64,000 nucleotides of DNA from Kiritimatiellia bacterium. GTDB taxonomy: Bacteria > Verrucomicrobiota > Kiritimatiellia > RFP12 > UBA1067. A model generated the notes under the pieces. The model had not been told where the DNA came from. It saw only the letters and a list, made by a program, of their open reading frames with translations, and searched no databases. This document shows, one piece after another, positions 8,364 to 16,930 of this stretch (its first letter is position 1; the number at the start of each line of letters is the position of its first letter). Location: assembly GCA_016296065.1 (NCBI GenBank), contig JAEDKA010000012.1, positions 1-64,000 on the forward strand, written 5' to 3'. Position numbers and translations under genes: made by a program.

Positions 8364-10061
8364 TCACTTGGCCTCGAACGCGAGGAGTTTCTGGATGTGG
8401 CGGATCATCTCGTAGCGGAACGCCGCGAGGTCGAAGTCGTCGCCCTTTGCGTCCGCGAGGAGCTTGAGCGCGATGCGCGCGGCGTAGCGCGCCTTCGTCG
8501 TGCCGTCCTTTACGAGCCTCAGCGCCGTCGTCTTCAGGAGCGTCGCGTAGCGTATGTCGTCGATCGCCTCGCGGAAGCCCTCCCACGCAAGCGTGTCGAC
8601 GCATCCGTTGCCGGAGCCGTAGACGAAGTTCATCGGACGGTAGAGGCCCATCTCGATGTCGTTCCAGCCCTGGAGGTGGTGCGCGTAGTTGTAGTTGCAG
8701 CCGTGCCCGGCGAGGTACGGGCCCATCCCGTACTGCCTGCGGGCAAACGCGGGGTTCTCCGCCCCAACATGCTGCGAGGCATACCATCCCATGCGTCCGT
8801 CCGGCACCGCCTCGTTGTACTTCGCGACCTTCGCGGCAGTGCGCTGGTCGGGCGAAAACGGCGGCCACCAGAGGTCCGCGAGGTTTGCGCCGGCCATGTA
8901 GCCCGACTGCGAGTTGACGGCGAAGGTGAAGCCCTCGTCGTGGTATATCTCGACCATGCTGCGTATTCCGCGCAGGGTCTTGAGTCCGTATTCGTCGCCC
9001 CACGAGAGCATCATCCCCTCGTGCGATCCGAAGGCCCTGTCGAGCGCGCGCGCCGTGTTGCGCGCGGCATAGCGGGCGTCTGCGTCGTCCGCGAGCTTCA
9101 TAAGCCCCATGAAGGCGCCCTTGAAATCCATGCCGACGCGCTTTGCCATCTCCCTGTACTTTACGCTGTCGCCGAAGCTCGGCGTCGTCTCGTTGTGGCG
9201 GACGAAGTCGGCGAGGATCGCCTCGAGCTGGCGCTCCGCGAGCTCGGCGTCGTTTCCGTTCGAGCAGCGAATCCACTCCATGTTCACGTACTCGCAGAAG
9301 AGCGAGAGGAAATCCTTCTCGACGTCATGGTAGGTCTTCGGCGCGGGAAGCTCGAAGTCGAGGACTCGCAGGCGCACAGGCACCTCGTGGAGAAGCGCGC
9401 CGTCCTTGCGCGAGGTCACCGCGATCGTACCGGAGTAGAGTCCGCCCTTCGCGCCCTTCCCGACGTGGGCCGTCAGCATGAACTGCTTGTTCTTGCCCTT
9501 CTCGAGCGTCGCGCCCGCGAACGAAGGCGCGTCGGAAAAGCCGGGCTGCATGCAGAGGAACGCGTCGTCGATGCGCCCGACGTTGAAGTCGACGTTGCGC
9601 TTGTGGATTCCGCGCGGAGCGGTGAGCCAGAAGTAGCTCACGGACCCGTCCTTCGCGGTGACGCGCGCCCAGTTGCCCTTCTTTTCCGTGTCGACCTTCA
9701 CGAGGTCCTCGTCGTGTAGAAGGAGCTCGGGGCAGAGCTTCAGGCGCGGATCCTGGAAGTAGCTCGTCCACGCGTTGGAGTTCTGGTACCACACCTTCAC
9801 GGTCGTGAGGTCCAGTTCCTTCGCCGGGAAAACGTCGCCGTTCTCGTTCTTGAGGTCGCCGACCTTCATGTCGACCTTGCCGACATCCTCGTCGGACCTC
9901 AGCACGAACGAGCCGCCCTCGTATTCGCCCTTCGCGGCGACTATCGCGCACGGCGCATCCTTCACGGCATCTCGTGGAAGCGAATCGGGAAGAACCTGCC
10001 CCTCGCCGGTCGCAGGGACGGCGAAGCGGACGATTCCCGCCATCAGCAGCAATGGTGTCAT
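8364..10061 (-). CDS. GH123/DUF4091-type glycoside hydrolase, secreted
   Basis: 565 residues. The C-terminal WEGFREAIDDIRYATLLK region is the signature of the DUF4091 domain that ends GH123-like enzymes. An adjacent acidic pair, D356-E357 in SWGDEYG, sits where known GH123 enzymes place their catalytic Asp-Glu. GH123 members remove N-acetyl-beta-galactosamine by substrate-assisted catalysis; activity on that sugar is inferred here. Residues 1-235 form the usual N-terminal beta-sandwich. The first residues (MTPLLLMAGIVRFAV) make a weak signal peptide. AAGGAA lies eight bases before the ATG. It is the first gene of the left-end cluster, with a promoter at 10102..10107 and a palindrome at 10133..10146. 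Confidence 0.85.
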   Translation of the reverse strand: MTPLLLMAGIVRFAVPATGEGQVLPDSLPRDAVKDAPCAIVAAKGEYEGGSFVLRSDEDVGKVDMKVGDLKNENGDVFPAKELDLTTVKVWYQNSNAWTSYFQDPRLKLCPELLLHDEDLVKVDTEKKGNWARVTAKDGSVSYFWLTAPRGIHKRNVDFNVGRIDDAFLCMQPGFSDAPSFAGATLEKGKNKQFMLTAHVGKGAKGGLYSGTIAVTSRKDGALLHEVPVRLRVLDFELPAPKTYHDVEKDFLSLFCEYVNMEWIRCSNGNDAELAERQLEAILADFVRHNETTPSFGDSVKYREMAKRVGMDFKGAFMGLMKLADDADARYAARNTARALDRAFGSHEGMMLSWGDEYGLKTLRGIRSMVEIYHDEGFTFAVNSQSGYMAGANLADLWWPPFSPDQRTAAKVAKYNEAVPDGRMGWYASQHVGAENPAFARRQYGMGPYLAGHGCNYNYAHHLQGWNDIEMGLYRPMNFVYGSGNGCVDTLAWEGFREAIDDIRYATLLKTTALRLVKDGTTKARYAARIALKLLADAKGDDFDLAAFRYEMIRHIQKLLAFEAK

Positions 10062-10101
10062 ATGGAACGTTCCTTGGTTTGGTGTGGCCTCTACGCCGAC
10101 A

Positions 10102-10107
10102 ATTATA
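10102..10107 (-). promoter_or_regulatory. Extended -10 promoter (TGG-TATAAT) of the GH123-like cluster
   Basis: TGGTATAAT lies about 40 bases before the GH123-like ATG. No -35 consensus lies 16-18 bases upstream; the TATAC-N4-GTATA palindrome (10133..10146) lies 25 bases upstream instead. This arrangement fits a promoter helped by an activator. Confidence 0.65.
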
Positions 10108-10132
10108 CCACGAAACGCCCTTCGCGGTCATT

Positions 10133-10146
10133 TATACGAAAGTATA
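10133..10146 (-). promoter_or_regulatory. Palindromic operator candidate, TATAC-N4-GTATA (copy 2)
   Basis: A perfect 5+5 palindrome with spacer GAAA (plus strand), centred about 44 bases before the expected transcription start of the GH123-like gene. It matches the copy at 2832..2845 in arms, spacer length, flanking bases (GTATAAWTG on the minus strand) and distance to the -10. Confidence 0.5.
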
Positions 10147-10153
10147 TTTTTCG

Positions 10154-11293
10154 TCAGCGGTGCAGATCGCCGTAGAGGGCGAGGGTCTTCTCGCACATCT
10201 TCGCGGTGGAGAAATTCGCGCGGACGGACTCCACCGCCGCGGCGCGCATCTTCTCCTTCCGCTCCTCGGACATCTCGAGCATCTCGTCGAGCTTCGCGGC
10301 CATCGCCTTGGCGTCGCCCGGCGGGACGAGGAAACCCGTCTCGCCGTCCTTCACCGTCTCGCACGCGCCGCCGTGCGCCGTCGCGAGGACGAGTCGTCCC
10401 GTTGCCTGGGCCTCGGGGATCGTGCGCCCGAACGCCTCCGGCTGGGCGGACGACGCGTTGACCACTATGTCGCTCAGCGCATAGACGAGAGGCATCTGCG
10501 AAGTGTGGTCGCGGAACACTACGCGCGTCTCGTCCGGGAGCTTCCCCGCCATCGTGCGGAGGCGGTCGGAGTATTCCGTCCGCCCCTGGTCCGACCCAAG
10601 GATCAGCACGCCGAACCTGTGGTTGCGCATCATCGACAGCGCCTCGAGGAACACCTCCTGTCCCTTCCAGCGCGTGAGGCGTCCGGGAAGCGTTATCACC
10701 GGACGGTCCGCCTCGAAGCCGTACTGGCCCGTCTTCTTCGACATCCACACCTCCCGCGGAACGGCGTCCGGACGGAATGCATCCGTGTTCGCGCCGCGGT
10801 GTATGAGCACCAGCTTCTCGGGGTCGACCCCCTTGTAGGTCTCCAGGATGTGGTTTCGCACATATTCGGAAATCGCGATCGTCCTCTCGCCCTGGAGCAT
10901 GACACGGTTGTACGGAATCTTGAAGAGCCTCGGCTCTGTGCCGTATACGCCGTGGAAGGTCGCGATCCACTTCACGCCGCAGCGCTTGGACGCCCACTTT
11001 ACGGCCCATGCGGGGGCTCGGCTCCTCACGTGCATCAGCGTGACGCCGTTCTCCGTGCAGTATTCGGCGAGGGCGCGAGCGCATTTGCGGAGGGTGAACG
11101 GATTCTTTCTGTCCAGCGGAAGCTTCACGTGCTCGACATCCATATCGTCAAGCGCGCGCTCGAGCCTCCCGCCCGCGCTCGCCACGGCGTTGGGAATGCC
11201 CGCGTCTGAGAGCGCACGCGCAATCTCAATCGTGCCGCGCTCGACTCCGCCCTGCCCGAGCGCCGGAAGCACCTGTAAAATCTTCATCTGCAT
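10154..11293 (-). CDS. Glycosyltransferase, family 4 type (GT-B fold)
   Basis: About 379 residues, GT-B fold. The N-terminal half starts MKILQVLPALGQGGVERGT, the donor-side loop typical of GT1/GT4 enzymes. The C-terminal half has LPGRLTRWKGQEVFLEAL and the E-x7-E type region around PEAFGRTIPEAQATGR. It probably moves a sugar from a nucleotide donor onto a glycan or lipid on the cytoplasmic side. The -10 (11301..11306) ends seven bases before the ATG at 11293, so the mRNA probably begins at that codon; the next ATG at 11287 is the alternative start. The glycan is unknown; it lies far from the exopolysaccharide operon. Confidence 0.85.
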   Translation of the reverse strand: MQMKILQVLPALGQGGVERGTIEIARALSDAGIPNAVASAGGRLERALDDMDVEHVKLPLDRKNPFTLRKCARALAEYCTENGVTLMHVRSRAPAWAVKWASKRCGVKWIATFHGVYGTEPRLFKIPYNRVMLQGERTIAISEYVRNHILETYKGVDPEKLVLIHRGANTDAFRPDAVPREVWMSKKTGQYGFEADRPVITLPGRLTRWKGQEVFLEALSMMRNHRFGVLILGSDQGRTEYSDRLRTMAGKLPDETRVVFRDHTSQMPLVYALSDIVVNASSAQPEAFGRTIPEAQATGRLVLATAHGGACETVKDGETGFLVPPGDAKAMAAKLDEMLEMSEERKEKMRAAAVESVRANFSTAKMCEKTLALYGDLHR

Positions 11294-11300
11294 TTCTTGA

Positions 11301-11330
11301 ATTATAGCATTTTGCGTCCGCGCTACGCAA
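11301..11330 (-). promoter_or_regulatory. Promoter of the glycosyltransferase gene (leaderless type)
   Basis: TTGCGT (11325..11330), an 18-base spacer ending in TGC, then TATAAT (11301..11306). The ATG at 11293 is seven bases downstream of the -10, where transcription would normally begin, so no room is left for a ribosome site. A 6-bp GC hairpin (11318..11323 with 11331..11336) overlaps the -35 and may end transcription of the PEP-CTERM gene. Confidence 0.65.
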
Positions 11331-11357
11331 GCGCGGCGAGGGCGGAATGTCCGCCGG

Positions 11358-11948
11358 CTATCTTCTCCCTGAATGCCTCGCACCCGCAGGCAATCTGCGG
11401 CGAATGACGACGAGCGGGAGGCCGAGCAGGACAAGAAGCGCGCCGCTCGGCTCCGGAACGGCGGTGAAGCTCGGCGTCCACGGCGTCTGGGGCTGAAGCG
11501 AGACGCCGCCGGTCGAGACATGGCCCGCCCCAAGCAGGTTTGCATACTCCTCGGTCGCGCTTGCCATCATGACGAACTGGGCCATTTCCGACGCAAAGTC
11601 GTAGTAGCCAAGCTCGAGCGTGACAGGACCGTCCGGCGCCGTCCCCAGGCTTGCAGGCTGCCACTTCGCGCCGCCGTTGTCAAGGGCGGCGACGACAAGT
11701 CCATCCTCGACTACCCAGCGGCCCTGCGATTCCTCGAAGTAAAGCGCGGCATACTCGCTGCCGCCGGAATACGCGACGCGCGCCGCGTTTATCGGATGAC
11801 CGTCGCTTGTGTATTCCGAAACCTTTGTCTTTTCCCCGGTCCTCGTGTTCTCGACGTTCTTGTCCGAGTCGACCGTAAACCACAGAACGATATCCGCAGT
11901 CGCGAACAGCGGAATTATGGCAGCAGACAGAAGAATTGCCTTAGTCAT
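11358..11948 (-). CDS. PEP-CTERM sorting-signal protein, unknown function
   Basis: 196 residues with a signal peptide (MTKAILLSAAIIPLFATA). It ends in VPEPSGALLVLLGLPLVVIRRR, the Pro-Glu-Pro plus hydrophobic segment plus Arg cluster recognised by exosortases. The protein is therefore expected to be exported, cut near the PEP motif and linked to the surface or to exopolysaccharide. Unusually, about eleven residues (LPAGARHSGRR) follow the Arg cluster. The mature part shows no known domain. No exosortase gene is in the window, so the processing enzyme must be encoded elsewhere. It lies 49 bases after the giant beta-helix gene and is probably co-transcribed with it. Confidence 0.8.
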   Translation of the reverse strand: MTKAILLSAAIIPLFATADIVLWFTVDSDKNVENTRTGEKTKVSEYTSDGHPINAARVAYSGGSEYAALYFEESQGRWVVEDGLVVAALDNGGAKWQPASLGTAPDGPVTLELGYYDFASEMAQFVMMASATEEYANLLGAGHVSTGGVSLQPQTPWTPSFTAVPEPSGALLVLLGLPLVVIRRRLPAGARHSGRR

Positions 11949-11997
11949 GACGTAGTCCCCTTGTTGTGAGTTGATTGTCGGCGTTTAGACGAGGGCT

Positions 11998-14900
11998 TCA
12001 CTCGCCCAGGCCCCAAGCTGGCCATTTGGCCGCAAGCTCTCCCTGGCTGCGGCGAACGTACCAAAAACCGGTACCGGGCCCGATAGTGACGTCTTCCGCC
12101 CAGACGCTCTTCACCGCTGCGCCATAGCGCTGCTTCATCCAGTACCCCCAGCGCTGGCCGTTGCGGACGCAGACGGTGGACGCGTCACCGTCGTTCGGAA
12201 GCACAAGAGTGTCATCGGCACCGACTGTGCCTTCAAACGAAATGTCGTTTATTGCGACAGGATATGCCGTCGGATTGGCGCACATCATGCTCGATGGGTT
12301 TTCCGCAGAACCCGGCGGGATGGGACAGGTGTAGTCGCCGGACTTGAACTGTCCGTAAAGAAAGTATGGCTTCGGCTTTTTCCCGTCCAGGTCGCACGGA
12401 CTCCCCCTGCACACCCAGAACGCCGACCCAGGAACGAATGTGCCGTCGATTTCGGCAGCCTCCATGCGCACTCCGTCTCGCCCGCCGGCGACGGTCGTTA
12501 CCGCTTCCCAACCACCGGCCGACCGCGTCCAGGCGCGGTACATTCCTTTCGCAAAGTCCCATGCCACGATCTCGTCGCCGGGCGAAATGTTGGCGGAGTG
12601 GAGCGCGGCGCGCGCCATCACGTCCGAGGCGGACGCCGGATCGCTTGCGAGCGCCTTCCACGGGACCGCCGTTATCGTGTTCCTCAGCGCGCTTGCGACC
12701 TTGAGGACACCGATGACGTTTGTTGACGGGATCTCGTTCGTGACTGCAAGGTCGCTGTTGGGCACGACAAGCGAATATAGCCTGTAGAGTCCGGTCGGAT
12801 TGCGCACGTCGTCGCGGTCATCTGGATACAGCGGGATGCCGAGCGCCGACTGCTCCAGAGCACGCTGAAGAACGACCTTCCCTCCGTCCTCGCGACGCAG
12901 CTCGAAGAGCACGCTGTAGCCGTAGCGGGACGCTGCATCCGACCTCGCGACAGGCACGCAGACCGCAAGACGCCCACCGTCCGACTCCGAACCCGTCATG
13001 ACAAGGAGATTCGTCTCCATGTTGCCGAGAACCACATTCTCCCAATGGCGGCACCCGTTCGGCTGCATGGAATCAAGATCGTCGAGCATCCGCTGCAGCT
13101 CGGCGTCGGACGCGCCTATCTTCTGGACGCCGTACATGGCGAACCAGTCGTCGTCCAGCACTATCTCGCGCTTCGCGTCGTCTCCTTCGATCCCCAGTCC
13201 TTCGAGATGCCGCTGGACTACGGTCGTAGTGAACGGCGGATACTTGAAATACGCGGTTGCGACCGCAAACTCGTTCGAGTGGATGAACTTTACGAAGTCA
13301 AACGCCCTTTCGTGCCAGTCGAACGTCCCTTCGCCGGACGCCGAATTCACGAGGTTCGTCGGTCCTGCGTCGTAGAGCGCACCGACGGCGTTCGTCATGG
13401 CGGGCACGACATACACATCCGTTCCGGGCGCAACGTCCGTCCCCCTCCACACCCAGTTCGTCGTGGAGAACGCTATCGGCAGTATGTCGTACAGCGGATT
13501 GGAGACAAGGCGCACACCCTGTCCGCCAGCCGTGAAATCGTAGTGCGTGTCGAAAGCAAGGTTGGAGACGACGTCCGTCACGAACGGCGTTCCGCCCGCC
13601 TGCTCACCTGCGTCGCGGTACGCCCGCATGGTGACAACACAGTTCGTGGCCATGCGCGCGAAGCCGTCCGCCACGGCATCCCACGCGACGCGGTTCTCGC
13701 CCGCCACGACGTTCCCCGCGTCGAGCGCAGTGTCGGCAGCGCTCTTCAGCGTCACCGCCGCCGTCGCGTCCTTCTGGACAAGGTCCTCGACGGAAAAGTC
13801 GAAGAGCCAGCCGCCGGCCCGCCCTTCGGCAGTCCACGAGAAGTCGATGAAGTTGTTCCACGGATAACGCTGCCGCGCCCCCGTCAGCTTCGCCCCGCCC
13901 TTCACAAGCCGCACCTCCGCCGAATAGTCCGGGGTGGAGGTCGTTGTGGTTACCTCTTTCATAGTGACGACATTGTACGTGATCGTCGAATAGCCATCCT
14001 TCAACGAGCCGGAATATGCGTCGGTCCTGTCCGATGGAATTGTCGAATCCATCGCCAGTCCAAGCGACGAGAGCTTGGGGTAGGAGGAAAGATCCAGCGC
14101 AGCGGGAAACTCCTTGAGTGTCCTGATCGTATAGACTGCCCCGGAATTGCTATACGCGGCAATGTACGACTTGCCGTCGAGCTGAATCTGACACGCCGTC
14201 AAATTCCCCGTCTTTGTCGCCGTCAGGCACTGGTTGGCATTGTTCCAATAAAGCTGGGTACGGTAGCTCATATCGTGTGCAGCGGTGTAGGCATAGAGAT
14301 ACCAGTTGCATTTGATCGCCGAAGAATCGACACGCGTCGTCGTTTCCTGCATTGACGTAGTAGTCGTCGTCACCGCTGGATCTCCGTAATCGGCATACCA
14401 TCCTTCATGGTCGCTGGTGAAGACGCGGGCGTAGGGATGAACGCCGGAGTTTTGCGCTTTGTAGCCGCTGGAGAGGAACACGTCGGAATCCGCACCGCCC
14501 GCGTCAAGGAGCGGATCGGTAAGGCCGATCGTGGAGCCTTCCAAGGAGCCGGATATGTAGAACGGGTAGGAATGGCCAAGACAGTTGAGATTGCTTGGCG
14601 AGGTCTCCGTTTCGCTCGTACTCTTGATGTTGCCGATGATATCATTCGCCCCTGCCAGCGTGAGTCTGGAATTGCTGTCATAGCACACCCCGCCACCAAC
14701 GTCCGCCTCGTTCCCGGTGATAGTGACATTCTTCATCGTCGTTCCACTGCCGGATGAGTTTCCCGACAACCATACGCCACCGCCGTACTCAGCCTTATTG
14801 CCCGTGACGCTCGTGCCGTCCATCATGAGCTGCGTCCAATAGCTATAAACCTCAATGCCACCGCCGTACCCAGCCTCGCAGTCGCATATAGTAACCGCCC

Positions 14901-15990
14901 CCATGGTAACAGGTATGCTTGGACGGATCCACATGAGGAAAACGCCGCCTCCGTCATCGGAGGAACAACCCGAAATCATGCCGCCTACCAGCGAAACCCT
15001 CGCAGAATGCCCATCCACCCACGCAGGCGGATATGTCCCTATTGTGCTAAAATATGCCTCTCTAAGCCCTGCCACAACGCCACCACCCGCCGAACGCGCA
15101 CGACACCCCTTGATGACACCTCCTTTCATCACGAACTCGGCGTCAAGATAGCCGAGTGCTGATGTGGCGTAACTCGTACAAACGGCGACACCACCGCCTA
15201 CGCCATCCGAAGTGCTTGACGTTTCTGGATCGGCAACATCGGCGCTGCATCCCTCGATAACACCGCCGTTCATCTCGAACGACCCAATGTAACTGACAAA
15301 CACGCCTCCACCGGCCGTCCATGGATAAAGCAGGGAACGGTAGGTCTCATCGTCCCCAGCAGGACCTAGAACATAGCAGTCCTTGATTGTTCCGCCATCC
15401 ATTATGAACCGGCCGCCGTAAACAACAGCAACACCTCCGCCAAAGCATACGCTGCCGCCGTTGATGCCGCAATTGCGAATGGTGCCGCCATGCATATGGA
15501 ACAACCCGCCCTCCACCGTAGCACCTCCACCCAGGTGGTTTTGGCCCTCGCAGTCGCGTAGAACGACGCCGTCATAAATGTGGACGGTCCCATTGTCGCC
15601 GACCCAAAGAACTCCAGGTACATCGTTCGATTTAGCGCGTGTCATGTCAAGTGCACTTGCAGCAGAGTCGTCGGCCGAGCCAATTCGAAGGACCGCGCCA
15701 TTCTTGACACAAAAGGAAGACGGGGCCATAAAAACAAGCCTATGTCCGTTTCCAAGCAGTTTTGTATCGGTGCCGGAGGCCTCAAATGTCGCTCCCGGGA
15801 AAGCGGTAATATCGCCCTGCAGCGATATCGTGTGCGTTTCCGCACCACCTGAGTTTATCGCCGAGACTGCGCTCGCGAACTCTTCCGCGGTAGACACGGA
15901 AAAATCCGCCGACCACGACTCAGCAAGCATGGACATTGCCGCGAATGCCATGCAACAAACCAATCTCCCAGGAACTCTCGTACCTGACAT
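11998..15990 (-). CDS. Giant secreted beta-helix protein (1330 aa)
   Basis: A signal peptide (cleavage near AESWSA) precedes a Gly-rich beta-helix of roughly 500 residues. Its turns repeat GGGV and MHGG(T)I-like motifs and many CxxGGG corners, resembling Pmp/autotransporter passenger repeats. Thr-rich linkers follow (TTTTTS and a second TTTTS stretch). The C-terminal 250 residues hold a compact module with two FW(V/Y) motifs, PGSAFWVCRG and PGTGFWYVRR. No translocator barrel is present, so it is not a classical autotransporter. AAGGAG lies six bases before the ATG, and the 5' leader is about 100 bases long. Likely a surface adhesin or structural protein; that role is inferred from architecture only. 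Confidence 0.85.
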   Translation of the reverse strand: MSGTRVPGRLVCCMAFAAMSMLAESWSADFSVSTAEEFASAVSAINSGGAETHTISLQGDITAFPGATFEASGTDTKLLGNGHRLVFMAPSSFCVKNGAVLRIGSADDSAASALDMTRAKSNDVPGVLWVGDNGTVHIYDGVVLRDCEGQNHLGGGATVEGGLFHMHGGTIRNCGINGGSVCFGGGVAVVYGGRFIMDGGTIKDCYVLGPAGDDETYRSLLYPWTAGGGVFVSYIGSFEMNGGVIEGCSADVADPETSSTSDGVGGGVAVCTSYATSALGYLDAEFVMKGGVIKGCRARSAGGGVVAGLREAYFSTIGTYPPAWVDGHSARVSLVGGMISGCSSDDGGGVFLMWIRPSIPVTMGAVTICDCEAGYGGGIEVYSYWTQLMMDGTSVTGNKAEYGGGVWLSGNSSGSGTTMKNVTITGNEADVGGGVCYDSNSRLTLAGANDIIGNIKSTSETETSPSNLNCLGHSYPFYISGSLEGSTIGLTDPLLDAGGADSDVFLSSGYKAQNSGVHPYARVFTSDHEGWYADYGDPAVTTTTTSMQETTTRVDSSAIKCNWYLYAYTAAHDMSYRTQLYWNNANQCLTATKTGNLTACQIQLDGKSYIAAYSNSGAVYTIRTLKEFPAALDLSSYPKLSSLGLAMDSTIPSDRTDAYSGSLKDGYSTITYNVVTMKEVTTTTSTPDYSAEVRLVKGGAKLTGARQRYPWNNFIDFSWTAEGRAGGWLFDFSVEDLVQKDATAAVTLKSAADTALDAGNVVAGENRVAWDAVADGFARMATNCVVTMRAYRDAGEQAGGTPFVTDVVSNLAFDTHYDFTAGGQGVRLVSNPLYDILPIAFSTTNWVWRGTDVAPGTDVYVVPAMTNAVGALYDAGPTNLVNSASGEGTFDWHERAFDFVKFIHSNEFAVATAYFKYPPFTTTVVQRHLEGLGIEGDDAKREIVLDDDWFAMYGVQKIGASDAELQRMLDDLDSMQPNGCRHWENVVLGNMETNLLVMTGSESDGGRLAVCVPVARSDAASRYGYSVLFELRREDGGKVVLQRALEQSALGIPLYPDDRDDVRNPTGLYRLYSLVVPNSDLAVTNEIPSTNVIGVLKVASALRNTITAVPWKALASDPASASDVMARAALHSANISPGDEIVAWDFAKGMYRAWTRSAGGWEAVTTVAGGRDGVRMEAAEIDGTFVPGSAFWVCRGSPCDLDGKKPKPYFLYGQFKSGDYTCPIPPGSAENPSSMMCANPTAYPVAINDISFEGTVGADDTLVLPNDGDASTVCVRNGQRWGYWMKQRYGAAVKSVWAEDVTIGPGTGFWYVRRSQGELAAKWPAWGLGE

Positions 15991-16097
15991 AAGGTCTCCT
16001 TTCTGTTTTGAGCCCTACCGCTTTGTCTTGATTTGCTGTACCTTCTCTTTCTGTTATGTGTGAATACTGTTCCTAAGCAATATCCTCACCACCGAGC

Positions 16098-16126
16098 ATT
16101 TTAGCAAAATACTCAATTGTCTGCAA
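16098..16126 (-). promoter_or_regulatory. Promoter of the giant beta-helix gene
   Basis: TTGCAG (16121..16126), a 17-base spacer ending in TGC, then TAAAAT (16098..16103). The -35 overlaps the end of the PHP phosphatase gene. The predicted leader to the ATG at 15990 is about 100 bases, the longest 5' leader seen in the window. Confidence 0.55.
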
Positions 16127-16880
16127 GTGTCGACCGCATGAAGCAAAGATCAACGTAGCGCTCGGCCGAGGCGAACCTGTCGAAGGCGCAGTCGATAGCG
16201 GCGGGGGAGTGCGCGTCGGAGGTGAGGACGAACCTCACCCCGCGCTCGCGCAGAAGCGCGCGGAACTCGGGCGACGGATATGCGTCGTCCAGCCATCCGC
16301 GGGAGATCGCGCCAGTATTCACCTCTACGATCTTTCCGGACTCCGCCACGGCGTCCGCAGTCTTCACAAGCTCCTCGCGGTACCAACCGGCGGTCTCGTC
16401 GAAATACGGATGCTTCGCGTTGAACTTGCGCACCAGGTCGAGATGCCCGACGATGTCGCAGTCATACCCTAGCACCATCTCCCGCTCCTGCGCATAGTAC
16501 GCGCGCACGAACGCGGCGGAATCGCCGCGGAAGTGGTCGCGGATTCCGTCCGCCAGCTCCTTCGGAGTGTTGTCGAACGCGAACCTCGCGCCGTCCGGCG
16601 CGGTGATGTAGTGCGTCGAGCCTATAACGTAGTCGAGGTCGCCGCGCTCAAAGCCGGTGTCGTACTCCGCCTCGATTCCGCAGAGAATCCTCATTCGTCC
16701 GGCATACATCTCCTTCAGACGGCGTATCTCGGCCTTGTACGCGGCGAGATCGGCGACCATGTCGGAATGCGACGAGAAGCCGAGCGTGGCGAACCCCCTC
16801 TCCAGCGCGGAGACGACCATCTCCTCGGGCGTGCCCGCTCCGTCGCAGAAAGTCGAATGGGTATGGAGGTTGGAGTTCAA
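16113..16880 (-). CDS. PHP-domain phosphatase, histidinol-phosphatase type
   Basis: 255 residues. It has the PHP metal-site motifs: HTHSTFCDG near the N-terminus, HSD in GFSSHSDMV, CGIEAEYD, and a C-terminal TSDAHSP. Family members hydrolyse phosphomonoesters, histidinol phosphate being best known; the actual substrate here is inferred. The frame is closed by a TGA at 16911..16913, so the only start before the essential HTHST motif is a TTG at 16880. That codon lies inside a period-7 repeat that fills the gap after argC, and no ribosome site is visible. Expression may depend on ribosomes finishing argC. Confidence 0.85.
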   Translation of the reverse strand: MNSNLHTHSTFCDGAGTPEEMVVSALERGFATLGFSSHSDMVADLAAYKAEIRRLKEMYAGRMRILCGIEAEYDTGFERGDLDYVIGSTHYITAPDGARFAFDNTPKELADGIRDHFRGDSAAFVRAYYAQEREMVLGYDCDIVGHLDLVRKFNAKHPYFDETAGWYREELVKTADAVAESGKIVEVNTGAISRGWLDDAYPSPEFRALLRERGVRFVLTSDAHSPAAIDCAFDRFASAERYVDLCFMRSTLADN

Positions 16881-16930
16881 AGTTGAAAAGTCAAAAGCTG
16901 AAAGTTGAAATCACGCAGTCGAACAATCAA
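16875..16930 (+). repeat. Period-7 tandem repeat between argC and the PHP gene
   Basis: Eight 7-base units close to AGTTGAA fill the space from the argC stop codon to the TTG start of the PHP gene. The outer units are more degenerate. The same unit type (GTTGAAA) recurs inside the GH2 gene at 61637..61671. Confidence 0.85.
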
